Assembly (NCBI GenBank): GCA_019695345.1
Contig: JAIBAE010000003.1
Coordinates: 1-64,000, forward strand
Reading direction: 5' to 3'
Length of the DNA: 64,000 bases
Source: Bacteroidota bacterium
Lineage (GTDB): Bacteria > Bacteroidota > Ignavibacteria > Kapaibacteriales > NICIL-2
Shown piece by piece: positions 36,504 through 43,819 of the stretch (position 1 is the first letter of the stretch; each line of letters begins with the position of its first letter). The position numbers and the translations under genes are program-made. The notes below the pieces were generated by a model, which had not been told where the DNA came from, did not search any database, and saw nothing but the letters and a program-made list of their open reading frames with translations.

Positions 36504-37029
36504 GTTAACACCAATGCAATGAAGACAACAACAATAATATTATTGCTACTAACAATCTTGACAAATTCCTATGGACAAGACGGGTCAGATATTAGATATT
36601 TTAAAGTTCAAGGGGTAGACAGCACTTTAATTGGACAAGATGTTCATTTTGACTTTCTCAATCGTTCTTTTGGCGGGCGGACAATTGATACCATTATAAT
36701 AAATATTGACAACAGACCAATAAAGTTTGTGGAAATAAGAAAGGACGATGGATTTAACAATTGGTTTTCTCAACAGAGCCTTCAATCTACCAATAAAATT
36801 GACGGACTGACAATCAGAATTTCAAAGTTCAAACTCGACAGCATTACTTCTACATCATTCCAGGTTACAATATATGTTGACTTTTATGGCACCGACAATA
36901 AATTACTTGCAGACAAATCCCGACAAATTGAATATTCGTTTGACAAAAAAGAAATTACTGAAGTACTTGTAAAATCAACACAACGATAAAGTGATCGCTG
37001 ACCTTCCGATAAGATGCACTGGTGCTAAC
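36504..37029 (+). mobile_element. Cassette-like single-gene unit bounded by inverted repeats (islet III)
   Basis: Starts GTTAACACCAATGC (36504) and ends GCACTGGTGCTAAC (37029); the ends are complementary at 12 of 14 positions. One AT-rich gene fills it, its ATG touching the left end. The right end runs directly into module B with ACGGGTAGCTGTTG, as in islets I and V. Confidence 0.5.
36519..36989 (+). CDS. Secreted protein of unknown function (cassette gene)
   Basis: The product is 156 aa with signal peptide MKTTTIILLLLTILTNSYGQ. The mature region (~135 aa) is beta-rich (FKVQGVDSTLIGQDVHFDF, TFQVTIYVDFYGTDN-like strands) and looks like a small immunoglobulin-like or beta-sandwich domain. No family is recognised. 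The gene occupies a cassette-like unit with almost no flanking sequence, supporting recent acquisition. Confidence 0.75.
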   Translation: MKTTTIILLLLTILTNSYGQDGSDIRYFKVQGVDSTLIGQDVHFDFLNRSFGGRTIDTIIINIDNRPIKFVEIRKDDGFNNWFSQQSLQSTNKIDGLTIRISKFKLDSITSTSFQVTIYVDFYGTDNKLLADKSRQIEYSFDKKEITEVLVKSTQR

Positions 37030-37151
37030 ACGGGTAGCTGTTGCACAACTACTAAGTTTTTACGTTGACTGTATAGAGTGCTGTAGTATTATAGTTTTTG
37101 TGTAGTGTGTTATGGCACATAACACAGGTAAAAGTACAAGAAACGGTTTTA
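37030..37151 (-). repeat. Repeat module B, copy 2 (shortened)
   Basis: ACGGGTAGCTGTTGCACAAC followed by the minus-strand Cys-rich frame CTFTCVMCHNTLHKN ... YTVNVKT. Here the frame runs into module A instead of the CPDANKQ part, so B is truncated and fused to A. Confidence 0.78.
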
Positions 37152-37232
37152 GTTACGGCCGGACTTCTTGAGTCTGCGAAAGGCGTCCTGCCGATAGTGT
37201 AGTAGGGCGTGTCAGGAGACACTTCGTTTAAC
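37152..37232 (-). repeat. Repeat module A, copy 3 (inverted)
   Basis: GGACTTCTTGAGTCTGCGAA, AGGCGTCCTGCCGATAGTGT, GACACTTCGTTTAAC: nearly identical to copy 1 in inverted orientation. Confidence 0.82.
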
Positions 37233-37303
37233 CCTTTATACAACATGAAAGACGTTAACTACACAATGTAAATAATGCAATACCCTCAACCGTCCTGCGG
37301 ACA

Positions 37304-37324
37304 CCTTCTCCCAATGGGAGAAGG
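37304..37324. repeat. Perfect hairpin in spacer
   Basis: CCTTCTCCCA and TGGGAGAAGG are 10-base arms around one base, within a CCCTTCCTTCTCCC...-type spacer repeat seen in many bacteria. It may also stop transcription. The rest of 37325-37396 shows nothing. Confidence 0.55.
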
Positions 37325-37396
37325 AAGGGATGAGGGAACAACTCTCACAACAATTTTCCACACCCAGCACGATACCCACTCTCTCTTTCTCGCGCT

Positions 37397-37478
37397 TCTT
37401 TCCCGCAAGGTAAGACTGTTGGGACAGAAAATTTTCTGCCCGTACACAAACGTTTGGTGCGGCAATGCGCAAGCAGAA
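37397..37478 (-). repeat. R1 copy 14 (minus), right border of islet III
   Basis: TTCTTTCCCGCAAGG core, a nested CAGAAAATTTTCTG palindrome, GTTTGGTGCGGCAATGCGC end. Confidence 0.8.
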
Positions 37479-37576
37479 AAATATATTTGAACCTTTTACT
37501 ACCTTACGTGTACAGTACCAGCGAAAGTACTTTCATGTTAACTTCGATTCCAAGAACAATACTACAATACACAACT

Positions 37577-39055
37577 ATGAAACTACATGTTTATATTCTG
37601 ATTCTTTGCGTTGCGCTTGTTACCGGCGGCTATGCACAACAAGCAGATGTTCCCCAACCTATTCCGCAATACGCACAAGATAACCGCGGACACAATTGGT
37701 ATGTGCACCAGCTTGCGTTATGGGAAGCCGAGTGCGCTAAAACACCAACCAAAGAGGGCGCGTGGTACAACCGCTTTAAGGCACAACGGTATTCGTTTTT
37801 CGAGGACACTACCGTAACACAAAAACAACACGCCGAAACATTTACTAAACTGCTTGCCGATATGAAAAAGGCAATCCCCGATTCATGGGAATACCATCTT
37901 TCCGTATGGCGCAACGGTGGCAACAATACCGAGCTTTCCGAACACCTTGATCGTGCATACCAACTAAACCCAACCTTTGTAGAAATAATTGAAGAATTAG
38001 TTACCTTCTACGAAGTAAACATGAACCGCACCAAACGCGATGAGTTTATTAAACAGTGGTATGCGGCTAAATCGTTTTCGCCGTCGTTACTGGGCTACGC
38101 ATATAATGCTTTAACAACTCTGGAGCCCAATGCAATACTTGTAACCTGTGGCGATAACGATACCTATCCGTTCTGGATGTTACAGGTTGCTAAAAACATT
38201 CGCCCCGATGTTGTAATCATGAACACAAGTTTGATGTGCCACCCAGAGTACCGCCCAAAGTTTCTGAAGTTGTATTCTATACAGGCAGATACCTCGTTAC
38301 TGGGCGATGAACACATGGCTAAAACCTCGTACGAGCAATCGGTTCAGGAGTTTATTCGCTCGGTTGCACAAAGTAACAAACGTCCGTTTTATGTTTCCAT
38401 AACGGTAGACCCCATGTTCAGCGAGTTAATAAAAGACGATTTGTACTTAACCGGTTTGGCAAACAAATATTCGCCCAAACGGTTCGATAACATTGCCGTA
38501 CTAAAACGCAACTGGGAAGCAATGCACTTAGACTACCTAACACAAACATTCTACGAGGAAAACTACGGCTTTAACACTAAGTGGTTGCCGTTACTAAATA
38601 TGAATTACATTCCGCTTACCGCATTATTGTATGAACACTACAAACTATCGGGCGACGAAACCAAAGCAGAACATATCAAAAACTTTGCGCTAACATTAGC
38701 AACAGCCGCACATCAGGAACAAAACACACAAGAGTACTTCGAATCCATTGCAAACAGCAGTACAACAACAACCAACACAACAACAACCGTTAGCACCAAC
38801 ACGCAACAACCCGATGCAACTTCGCCGCTAACACTTGCACCAAACCCTGCATCCACAACATTAACGCTAACATTACGTGGCATACAACAAGCCGAAATAC
38901 ACATAACCAACGTACAAGGCAAAGCAGTATATTCCACGCGCATGGACTCCACCGAACAAGCAGTAGATATATCGCAGTGGGCAAACGGCGTGTACACCGT
39001 ACGCACAACAACTATAAACGGCACGTACAACACCATGTTTACTATTAACAGATAA
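37577..39055 (+). CDS. Secreted protein with DUF2723-like soluble domain and T9SS sorting domain
   Basis: The product is 492 aa with signal peptide LHVYILILCVALVTGGYAQ. Near residue 190, ILVTCGDNDTYPFWMLQVAK and NIRPDVVIMNTSLM match the soluble C-terminal region of DUF2723 (protein O-mannosyltransferase-like) proteins, but the membrane part of that family is absent. A Thr/Asn-rich linker (STTTTNTTTT) precedes a type A T9SS sorting domain (LAPNPASTTLTL ... YNTMFTINR). It is probably surface or secreted; function unknown. The start at 37577 opens the signal peptide; the frame runs on upstream through R1. Confidence 0.85.
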   Translation: MKLHVYILILCVALVTGGYAQQADVPQPIPQYAQDNRGHNWYVHQLALWEAECAKTPTKEGAWYNRFKAQRYSFFEDTTVTQKQHAETFTKLLADMKKAIPDSWEYHLSVWRNGGNNTELSEHLDRAYQLNPTFVEIIEELVTFYEVNMNRTKRDEFIKQWYAAKSFSPSLLGYAYNALTTLEPNAILVTCGDNDTYPFWMLQVAKNIRPDVVIMNTSLMCHPEYRPKFLKLYSIQADTSLLGDEHMAKTSYEQSVQEFIRSVAQSNKRPFYVSITVDPMFSELIKDDLYLTGLANKYSPKRFDNIAVLKRNWEAMHLDYLTQTFYEENYGFNTKWLPLLNMNYIPLTALLYEHYKLSGDETKAEHIKNFALTLATAAHQEQNTQEYFESIANSSTTTTNTTTTVSTNTQQPDATSPLTLAPNPASTTLTLTLRGIQQAEIHITNVQGKAVYSTRMDSTEQAVDISQWANGVYTVRTTTINGTYNTMFTINR

Positions 39056-39086
39056 CTCGTGGTTCCCTACTGCACCGCAGTAACCG

Positions 39087-39135
39087 GAACAGCGCGCAAA
39101 CCCGGTGCGAGCCGTACCTTCAGCGCCGCAAGTGA
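39087..39135 (+). repeat. R2 repeat copy (diverged)
   Basis: GAACAGCGCGCAAACCCGGT, GCGAGCCGTACCTTCAGCGC, related to CGCCAACCCGGTGCGAGCCG of the 44-bp R2 form read in reverse. Confidence 0.55.
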
Positions 39136-39200
39136 TAGTGGAACTATTTAAGCATTTAGGCAAATGTTATGAAGAAAATATTAGTTCTTTAAAACGAAGA

Positions 39201-39244
39201 TTGTCATTCCCGAAAACGCTGATTAAGCGTTTATCGGGAATCCA
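39201..39244 (+). repeat. R4 repeat copy 2
   Basis: TTGTCATTCCCGAAAACGCT ... GCGTTTATCGGGAATCCA; also pairs with itself as a hairpin. Confidence 0.65.
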
Positions 39245-39339
39245 AAAATCTCTACATACGTAGTCTGGATGCCCGATTTGCTCGGGCATGACAGTTATTA
39301 AATATTTCTTGAGTAGCACATTTTATAAAACAACACAGC

Positions 39340-39951
39340 ATGGGATTATTTGGAACATCATATCATCAGCTAACCGATGAGCAGTTGATGGAACTTGTGG
39401 GGCGGGGAAAATCCTCCGCCCTTAACGAGTTGTATGCACGCTATTCCAAACGATTGTTGTTTTACTTCCGCAGGATGTTGAACGGTGATATACACAAAGC
39501 CGAAGACTTCCTGCACGATGTATTCTTACGGGTAATTGAACGCCCGCATGTATTTGACGGCGCGCGTAGTTTTTCAACATGGATATTTTCGTGCGCACAC
39601 AACGCATGTAAAAACGAATACCGTCGCTTACAAGTACGCAGCGAACACAACGCACCCGATGCCGATTACGAGTTCGACGAATTAGTACAAGCAGATGCCG
39701 ATGCAATAGAACGTATAGACGGCGAAACATTCCGCACGATGCTAAACGCTACATTAGATGACGTTCACCCCGATAGCAAAACGATATTCCTTCTACGCTA
39801 CGCCGAGGACTTCACACTCCCCGAAATAGCGGAAGTAACAGGAATTCCGTTGGGCACAGTTAAGTCGCGGTTGTTTTATCTTATTCGCCATGTTGCACAA
39901 CAACTCAAAATGTTTGCACCAAACACCTGCAACAATTCAACAAGAACCTAA
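39340..39951 (+). CDS. ECF-type RNA polymerase sigma factor
   Basis: The product is 203 aa. Sigma region 2 (ALNELYARYSKRLLFYFRRM ... KAEDFLHDVFLRVIERPHVF ... FSTWIFSCAHNACKNEYRR) recognises the -10 element. Region 4 (FLLRYAEDFTLPEIAEVTGIPLGTVKSRL) holds the -35-binding helix-turn-helix. A long acidic linker (DADYEFDELVQADADAIER) joins them. It redirects transcription on an envelope or stress signal. The next gene, 12 bases downstream, encodes its probable membrane anti-sigma factor. Confidence 0.93.
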   Translation: MGLFGTSYHQLTDEQLMELVGRGKSSALNELYARYSKRLLFYFRRMLNGDIHKAEDFLHDVFLRVIERPHVFDGARSFSTWIFSCAHNACKNEYRRLQVRSEHNAPDADYEFDELVQADADAIERIDGETFRTMLNATLDDVHPDSKTIFLLRYAEDFTLPEIAEVTGIPLGTVKSRLFYLIRHVAQQLKMFAPNTCNNSTRT

Positions 39952-39963
39952 ACCACAACTATT

Positions 39964-40653
39964 ATGAACAACCAACACTCTCAACATACCATAGAAGAAC
40001 TTGCAGCACGATGCACGTTTAACAACCTCACCCCACCCGAGCAAGAGTTTGTGTTAGAACAGTTGCAATCAGCCGAACGCTTCGATGAACTTCATGCTAC
40101 TATCCGTTCATCTCGTGCTTCCTTCATTGCCGAAATGGAAAGCATACAACATTCAACAACTGCGCCTGCGGCATTGCACTCTGCATTACGCAACCAACGC
40201 AACTCAGGCACAACATTGTTATTACGCCCCATGCCGTTGTATCAAACATTGGTTGTTGCGGCAGCTTGTGTTGCATTTGTTATGGTTATCTACAAACCGC
40301 AAGCAAACACCATGGCACTTGCAACCCAACAGCCCGATACCGTGCGCACTATTGTATATCAGATATTTAACCGAGACTCACTTGCGGTACTACTTGCCGA
40401 TAGCATAGAGAACGTTTTGGCAAAGCACATACATCAATCTGCACTTGCAACTGTTGCGCGAACCCGCACTAACAAACGGGATGAAGTTCCCCATATTCAG
40501 GAACAAGAATTATCGCCATCGGTTGCTGATAACCAATCGCCAAACCGCTATGTGGGCTTAGCAAACATGCCATCGGTATTAGAGCAAAAACGCGGTCGTA
40601 CAGTAGCCGACGAGCCAAACCTTCATAAACTTACGTTTACTATGAATCGGTAA
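39964..40653 (+). CDS. Membrane-anchored anti-sigma factor-like protein
   Basis: The product is 229 aa. An N-terminal helical part (EELAARCTFNNLTPPEQEFVLEQL) resembles the cytoplasmic domain of anti-sigma factors. One membrane segment (TLVVAAACVAFVMVIY) lies near residue 95, and a disordered periplasmic tail follows. A zinc HxxxCxxC motif is absent. The topology and position directly after the ECF sigma gene support the assignment; the sequence alone is weak. Confidence 0.72.
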   Translation: MNNQHSQHTIEELAARCTFNNLTPPEQEFVLEQLQSAERFDELHATIRSSRASFIAEMESIQHSTTAPAALHSALRNQRNSGTTLLLRPMPLYQTLVVAAACVAFVMVIYKPQANTMALATQQPDTVRTIVYQIFNRDSLAVLLADSIENVLAKHIHQSALATVARTRTNKRDEVPHIQEQELSPSVADNQSPNRYVGLANMPSVLEQKRGRTVADEPNLHKLTFTMNR

Positions 40654-40680
40654 TCGCAATTTTCTTGTTGTACGTTCTCA

Positions 40681-40740
40681 TCCGCAATGTGTAGGTTTGC
40701 AGTTGCACAGCCGCATGGTGCGGTCACGCGATAGCAAAAA
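40681..40740 (-). repeat. R1 copy 15 (minus)
   Basis: TCCGCAATGTG core, CATGGTGCGGTCACGCGATA end, only 16 bases before the next ATG. Confidence 0.75.
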
Positions 40741-40755
40741 ACAACAAGTAACTTT

Positions 40756-41433
40756 ATGATAAAACGTATTCTGAAAATTACAGCGTGGAGCGTAGGCGGG
40801 TTAGTTGGATTTGTTGGGCTGTACATGGGCCTGGCGTATTTGCTATCGCGCATGAGTGTAGAGCGTGAACAAACAACTGAAGCAACTATTCCGGTGTACA
40901 TAAAAACAAATGGTGTGCATACCGATATTGTTGTGCCTGTGCATACCGATGTAATTGATTGGAGTAAACAGATAACGTACGCTAATACAAAAGGGAAAGA
41001 TACTACGGCTGAGTATCTGGGAATGGGATGGGGCGATAAAGGGTTTTACTTAGAAACACCAACGTGGGCAGACTTAACCGCCAAGACTGCATTTAAGGCA
41101 ATGTTTGGGTTAAGCACAACAGCAATTCACGCTACGTTTCACAACACACTTACCGAAAACGACTCGTGCAAAAAAATACTGCTTAGTAAACAGCAATACA
41201 TCCGTTTGGTTACGTACATCCGGAACGACCTGCAAACCGATTCAGCCGGGAATGTACGCAACATTGTTACCAATGCTAATTACGGTTTACACGATGCCTT
41301 CTACGAGGCACATGGTACGTACAGTTTATTCCACACCTGTAATACGTGGGCTAACAATGCGTTAAAATCGTGCGGACAAAAAGCATGTGTGTGGACTCCG
41401 TTTGATACCGGCATTTTTTATCAGTACAAATAG
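40756..41433 (+). CDS. DUF2459/TIGR02117 family protein
   Basis: The product is 225 aa with one N-terminal membrane anchor (ITAWSVGGLVGFVGLYMGLAYLL). The soluble part has the family's opening VYIKTNGVHTDIVVPV, GMGWGDKGFYLETPTWADL and a terminal LFHTCNTWANNALKSCG in which a Cys/Asn-Thr-Trp block resembles a cysteine-peptidase-like centre. The biochemical role of DUF2459 is unknown. It lies alone, convergent with the DUF2892 gene. Confidence 0.85.
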   Translation: MIKRILKITAWSVGGLVGFVGLYMGLAYLLSRMSVEREQTTEATIPVYIKTNGVHTDIVVPVHTDVIDWSKQITYANTKGKDTTAEYLGMGWGDKGFYLETPTWADLTAKTAFKAMFGLSTTAIHATFHNTLTENDSCKKILLSKQQYIRLVTYIRNDLQTDSAGNVRNIVTNANYGLHDAFYEAHGTYSLFHTCNTWANNALKSCGQKACVWTPFDTGIFYQYK

Positions 41434-41448
41434 CACATTACTAAACAA

Positions 41449-41474
41449 GCCGACACAAACAATGTTGTGCCGGC
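41449..41474. terminator. Bidirectional hairpin between convergent genes
   Basis: GCCGACACAA and TTGTGCCGGC with one mismatch, loop ACAATG. It lies between the stops of the DUF2459 and DUF2892 genes. Confidence 0.55.
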
Positions 41475-41497
41475 CTGAGTGGTGAATTTACTACAAC

Positions 41498-41707
41498 TTA
41501 CTTTTGCTCTACGGGGCAAGTGCTTAACCCAAACGGTGCATAGAGTGGGCAAAAGCCAACCAGACTTGTTAATACAAACACACCGCCAAGAACTAACAAT
41601 ACAAGTCCAACCGTTCCGCTGATAACATTGGTAAAATAAAGAATTGCTATTACTATTGCGGCGGCAATACGTGCCATTTTATCCGCGCTGCCTATGTTCT
41701 TTTTCAT
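41498..41707 (-). CDS. DUF2892 small membrane protein
   Basis: The product is 69 aa. MKKNIGSADKMARIAAAIVI followed by two hydrophobic helices and SLVGFCPLYAPFGLSTCP is the classical DUF2892 (YgaP transmembrane) pattern, with conserved NxGxxDRxxR-like start and FCPxYxxxGxxTC. Such proteins accompany rhodanese and sulfur or redox genes. The start at 41707 (MKKNIGS) fits the family. It forms a run with a micro-protein and a Crp regulator. Confidence 0.88.
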   Translation of the reverse strand: MKKNIGSADKMARIAAAIVIAILYFTNVISGTVGLVLLVLGGVFVLTSLVGFCPLYAPFGLSTCPVEQK

Positions 41708-41720
41708 AACAGAATAGTAG

Positions 41721-41816
41721 TTAGTGAACAAAATACTGAACCAACAAAACAATGGCACTAACTGTTGCTATACACAACACACAAACCAACGCCATTTTAG
41801 TTATCTTGTTGTTCAT
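41721..41816 (-). CDS. 31-residue single-helix membrane micro-protein (candidate)
   Basis: An ATG at 41816 opens MNNKITKMALVCVLCIATVS, followed by a hydrophobic helix and a stop at 41721. It lies between the DUF2892 gene (14 bases downstream) and the Crp-type regulator, same strand. A positively charged N-terminus and one membrane helix are all that can be seen. It may be a real small protein of this operon or chance. Confidence 0.4.
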   Translation of the reverse strand: MNNKITKMALVCVLCIATVSAIVLLVQYFVH

Positions 41817-41880
41817 ACGTTTTTCCTGATACAAAACTATGGCAGGTGCAAGCAACAAAACGGTGACTTACATCACCACG

Positions 41881-42507
41881 CTAAAAAATTTCTATACTAT
41901 TTTGATGCTGACGTATTTTTTGTTCGTTCTCTAACTTTTTAAGCACACGCGTAATTACCTCGCGGGCAGTACCAAGCTCGGCAGCAATTTGCCGGTGCGA
42001 TATTTTAAGCGGATTCTTCTTCACCGCGTCCGATTTATTCTTCAGGTAATCGTACAAACGCACATCCAACGTACTAAACAACAAATGGTGGATAGTAGTT
42101 AACAACTCGCTATACCGCTGGTTATACTGTTTAAAAAACAGCGTATTGATATCGGGGAATTGTGCCGTCCAGCCAACAACCTTTTCTACTGGCAACAGTA
42201 TAATGGTAGAGTCTTCTTCGGTAACGGCAAAGATTTTACTTGGCTCGCGTTGCAAAGCCGCCGCGAACGACATAATACAACTCTCATTCGGCTTGATATA
42301 ATACAACAGCAACTCTTTGCCATCGTACTGCGAGTACACTTTAATCAATCCCTTAACCACAAGCGGAATCACCGATACATATTGTCCCTCGTGCAAAAGT
42401 TCGGTATTCTCGGGCACATCAACAATCTTGGCGCATTCAAGTATTTGTGTGGCAAGTGCGGGGTTCACCAATGCTAACACATCGTTCAGTTCGGGGCTTC
42501 TTTCCAT
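41881..42507 (-). CDS. Crp/Fnr family transcriptional regulator
   Basis: The product is 208 aa. A cyclic-nucleotide-binding beta-roll (LLHEGQYVSVIPLVVKGLIKVY ... IKPNESCIMSFAAAL) is followed by the dimer helix and a winged helix with HRQIAAELGTAREVITRVLKKLE as recognition helix. Fnr-type iron-sulfur cysteines are absent. The neighbouring DUF2892 gene suggests redox or sulfur control (inference). The start is the ATG at 42507; a TTG at 42513 is in frame. Confidence 0.9.
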   Translation of the reverse strand: MERSPELNDVLALVNPALATQILECAKIVDVPENTELLHEGQYVSVIPLVVKGLIKVYSQYDGKELLLYYIKPNESCIMSFAAALQREPSKIFAVTEEDSTIILLPVEKVVGWTAQFPDINTLFFKQYNQRYSELLTTIHHLLFSTLDVRLYDYLKNKSDAVKKNPLKISHRQIAAELGTAREVITRVLKKLENEQKIRQHQNSIEIF

Positions 42508-42570
42508 AAACAATCATATTGTACGGTGTAACTGCATGTAATTTACACACAGAGTTGCAAACAGTTTGTA

Positions 42571-42662
42571 TTTGCTATCGCCAGACCGCACCAAACGGCT
42601 TACTCCAAACGCCCTTTCCATGCGGAACAGAATCGCGACTATTACACATCATTTATCGTGAA
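42571..42662 (+). repeat. R1 copy 16 (plus), left border of islet IV
   Basis: TTTGCTATCGCCAGACCGCA end, CATGCGGAACAG core, TTTATCGTGAAC right end. It faces copy 17 at 43550. Confidence 0.85.
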
Positions 42663-42716
42663 CTACTACACGTAAAATTACTATGTTCGCAACAGACATA
42701 TTATAAGGAACCGGTT

Positions 42717-42998
42717 ATGCACACAGAATACATACAAACGTTGCACCCCCAAGAAGGGAAAACCAACAAACGTATATCGTTAGAAAAATATACGGTAATC
42801 CGCGAGCAACTTATTGCTATTCTCACCAAATCTGAACTAACACACACCCAACTTATGGAAGAACTCTATGCAAGTGTCCATGATACTTTTCAGGGTGGCG
42901 TGCAATGGTACGGCGAAACCGTAAAACTTGATTTAGAAGCACGAAATGTAATTGAACGCACCAACACAAAACCAGTTATGTATAGGTTGAAGAGGTAG
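42717..42998 (+). CDS. Small helical protein of unknown function (islet IV)
   Basis: The product is 93 aa, soluble and charged. The predicted order helix (EKYTVIREQLIAIL), helix (THTQLMEELYASV), then WYGETVKLDLEARNVIERT and a short strand is like a small winged-helix DNA- or protein-binding fold; I recall similar sequences under DUF6958 but cannot confirm it. ATAAGGA precedes the ATG. It lies between opposed R1 copies with a lipoprotein gene. Confidence 0.72.
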   Translation: MHTEYIQTLHPQEGKTNKRISLEKYTVIREQLIAILTKSELTHTQLMEELYASVHDTFQGGVQWYGETVKLDLEARNVIERTNTKPVMYRLKR

Positions 42999-43076
42999 GT
43001 AATTGTCAGGTGAGAGAATACTAATACCGTACAGCTCCACAATTTTTGTTATTCTGGAAAGCCCCGTCAACAAACA

Positions 43077-43481
43077 ATGAAAAACATGATAAGAATCAGC
43101 CTATTATTGATATTCTTTCTATCTCTCTTAGCATTGACTCAATGCAAAAGATTTAATAAAAGAACCTTTAACCCCATTGATAGAGCATCAATAGATTCGG
43201 TTATTATAGAATTACACGATAACCCTTCCCAGCACTCAAAAAAACTAACCGCTGTTCAAGTTGATGAACTGGTTAAAAATATTAACTCAGCAAAACCTGT
43301 TGGACCTTACAAAGGTGTAGTGACCTATCGCTTTTACATCTACCAAACTAAGCCTTTGTCTAAAGACACTTCAACACGGTTTATTATGGCATCTGAATCA
43401 CTTTTTAAATTCAAACACGAACTAGGTGATGATACATTTGAGGTTCCAGACGCAACGCTTTTTGAAAGACTTTCTCGCTAG
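43077..43481 (+). CDS. Small lipoprotein of unknown function (islet IV)
   Basis: The product is 134 aa with signal and lipobox FLSLLALTQC. The mature part is an alpha-beta domain: VIIELHDNPSQHSKKLTAVQ, a VTYRFYIYQTKPLS strand region and RFIMASESLFKF. No family is recognised. AT-rich relative to the adjacent TonB receptor gene. Confidence 0.75.
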   Translation: MKNMIRISLLLIFFLSLLALTQCKRFNKRTFNPIDRASIDSVIIELHDNPSQHSKKLTAVQVDELVKNINSAKPVGPYKGVVTYRFYIYQTKPLSKDTSTRFIMASESLFKFKHELGDDTFEVPDATLFERLSR

Positions 43482-43549
43482 TTAAGATTATTTCTACTTG
43501 GAAGTGATTCCAACTCCCATCTCGGTAACCGCCGTTTTGTCTGCAAGGT

Positions 43550-43611
43550 TCTTTCTCGCATGGCAACTGTGCTACAGAAAACAAACGTGAGGCGCGGTCG
43601 GGCGATAGCAA
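43550..43611 (-). repeat. R1 copy 17 (minus), right border of islet IV
   Basis: CAAGGTTCTTTCTCGCATGG core, GCGCGGTCGGGCGATAGC end, 47 bases before the TPP riboswitch. Confidence 0.78.
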
Positions 43612-43657
43612 AAAAAATATCTCGTACATACTACACTCTTTGTAATTTCGCGTCGCT

Positions 43658-43752
43658 CCGTTAGAGGTGCCGTTGGTTTATATAGTGTTAAACGCAACGG
43701 CTGAGATGATACTCTTGGAACCTGATCCGGTTAATACCGGCGTAGGAAAACG
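43658..43752 (+). promoter_or_regulatory. TPP (thi-box) riboswitch
   Basis: P1 pairs CCGTT (43658) with AACGG (43752). Conserved elements are all in place: AGAGGTGCC, the optional P3 arm GTTGGTTTA/TAAACGCAAC, GGCTGAGATGATACTC, ACCTGATCC, P4 CCGGT/ACCGG, and GCGTAGGAA. It senses thiamin pyrophosphate. It stands 67 bases upstream of the TonB-receptor ATG, so TPP should repress that gene. No poly-U terminator hairpin follows, so control of translation initiation is more likely. Confidence 0.95.
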
Positions 43753-43819
43753 GCGTGGATATACCTCCGCACTCTCTCCAACTCTCGGGGCTTCTTGTTT
43801 CACTTTTTCAAGATGCTCT

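Noticed and set aside
37052-37246. 64-codon minus-strand frame
   Set aside because: It spans repeats A and B fused by recombination; coding potential is not supported.
42822-42960. Islet IV small gene as a known antitoxin or HTH regulator
   Set aside because: The helix order is suggestive but no DNA-binding signature or toxin partner can be pointed to.
43667-43819. N-terminal extension of the TonB receptor upstream of 43820
   Set aside because: This stretch is the TPP aptamer and leader; translating it gives no signal peptide, whereas 43820 does.
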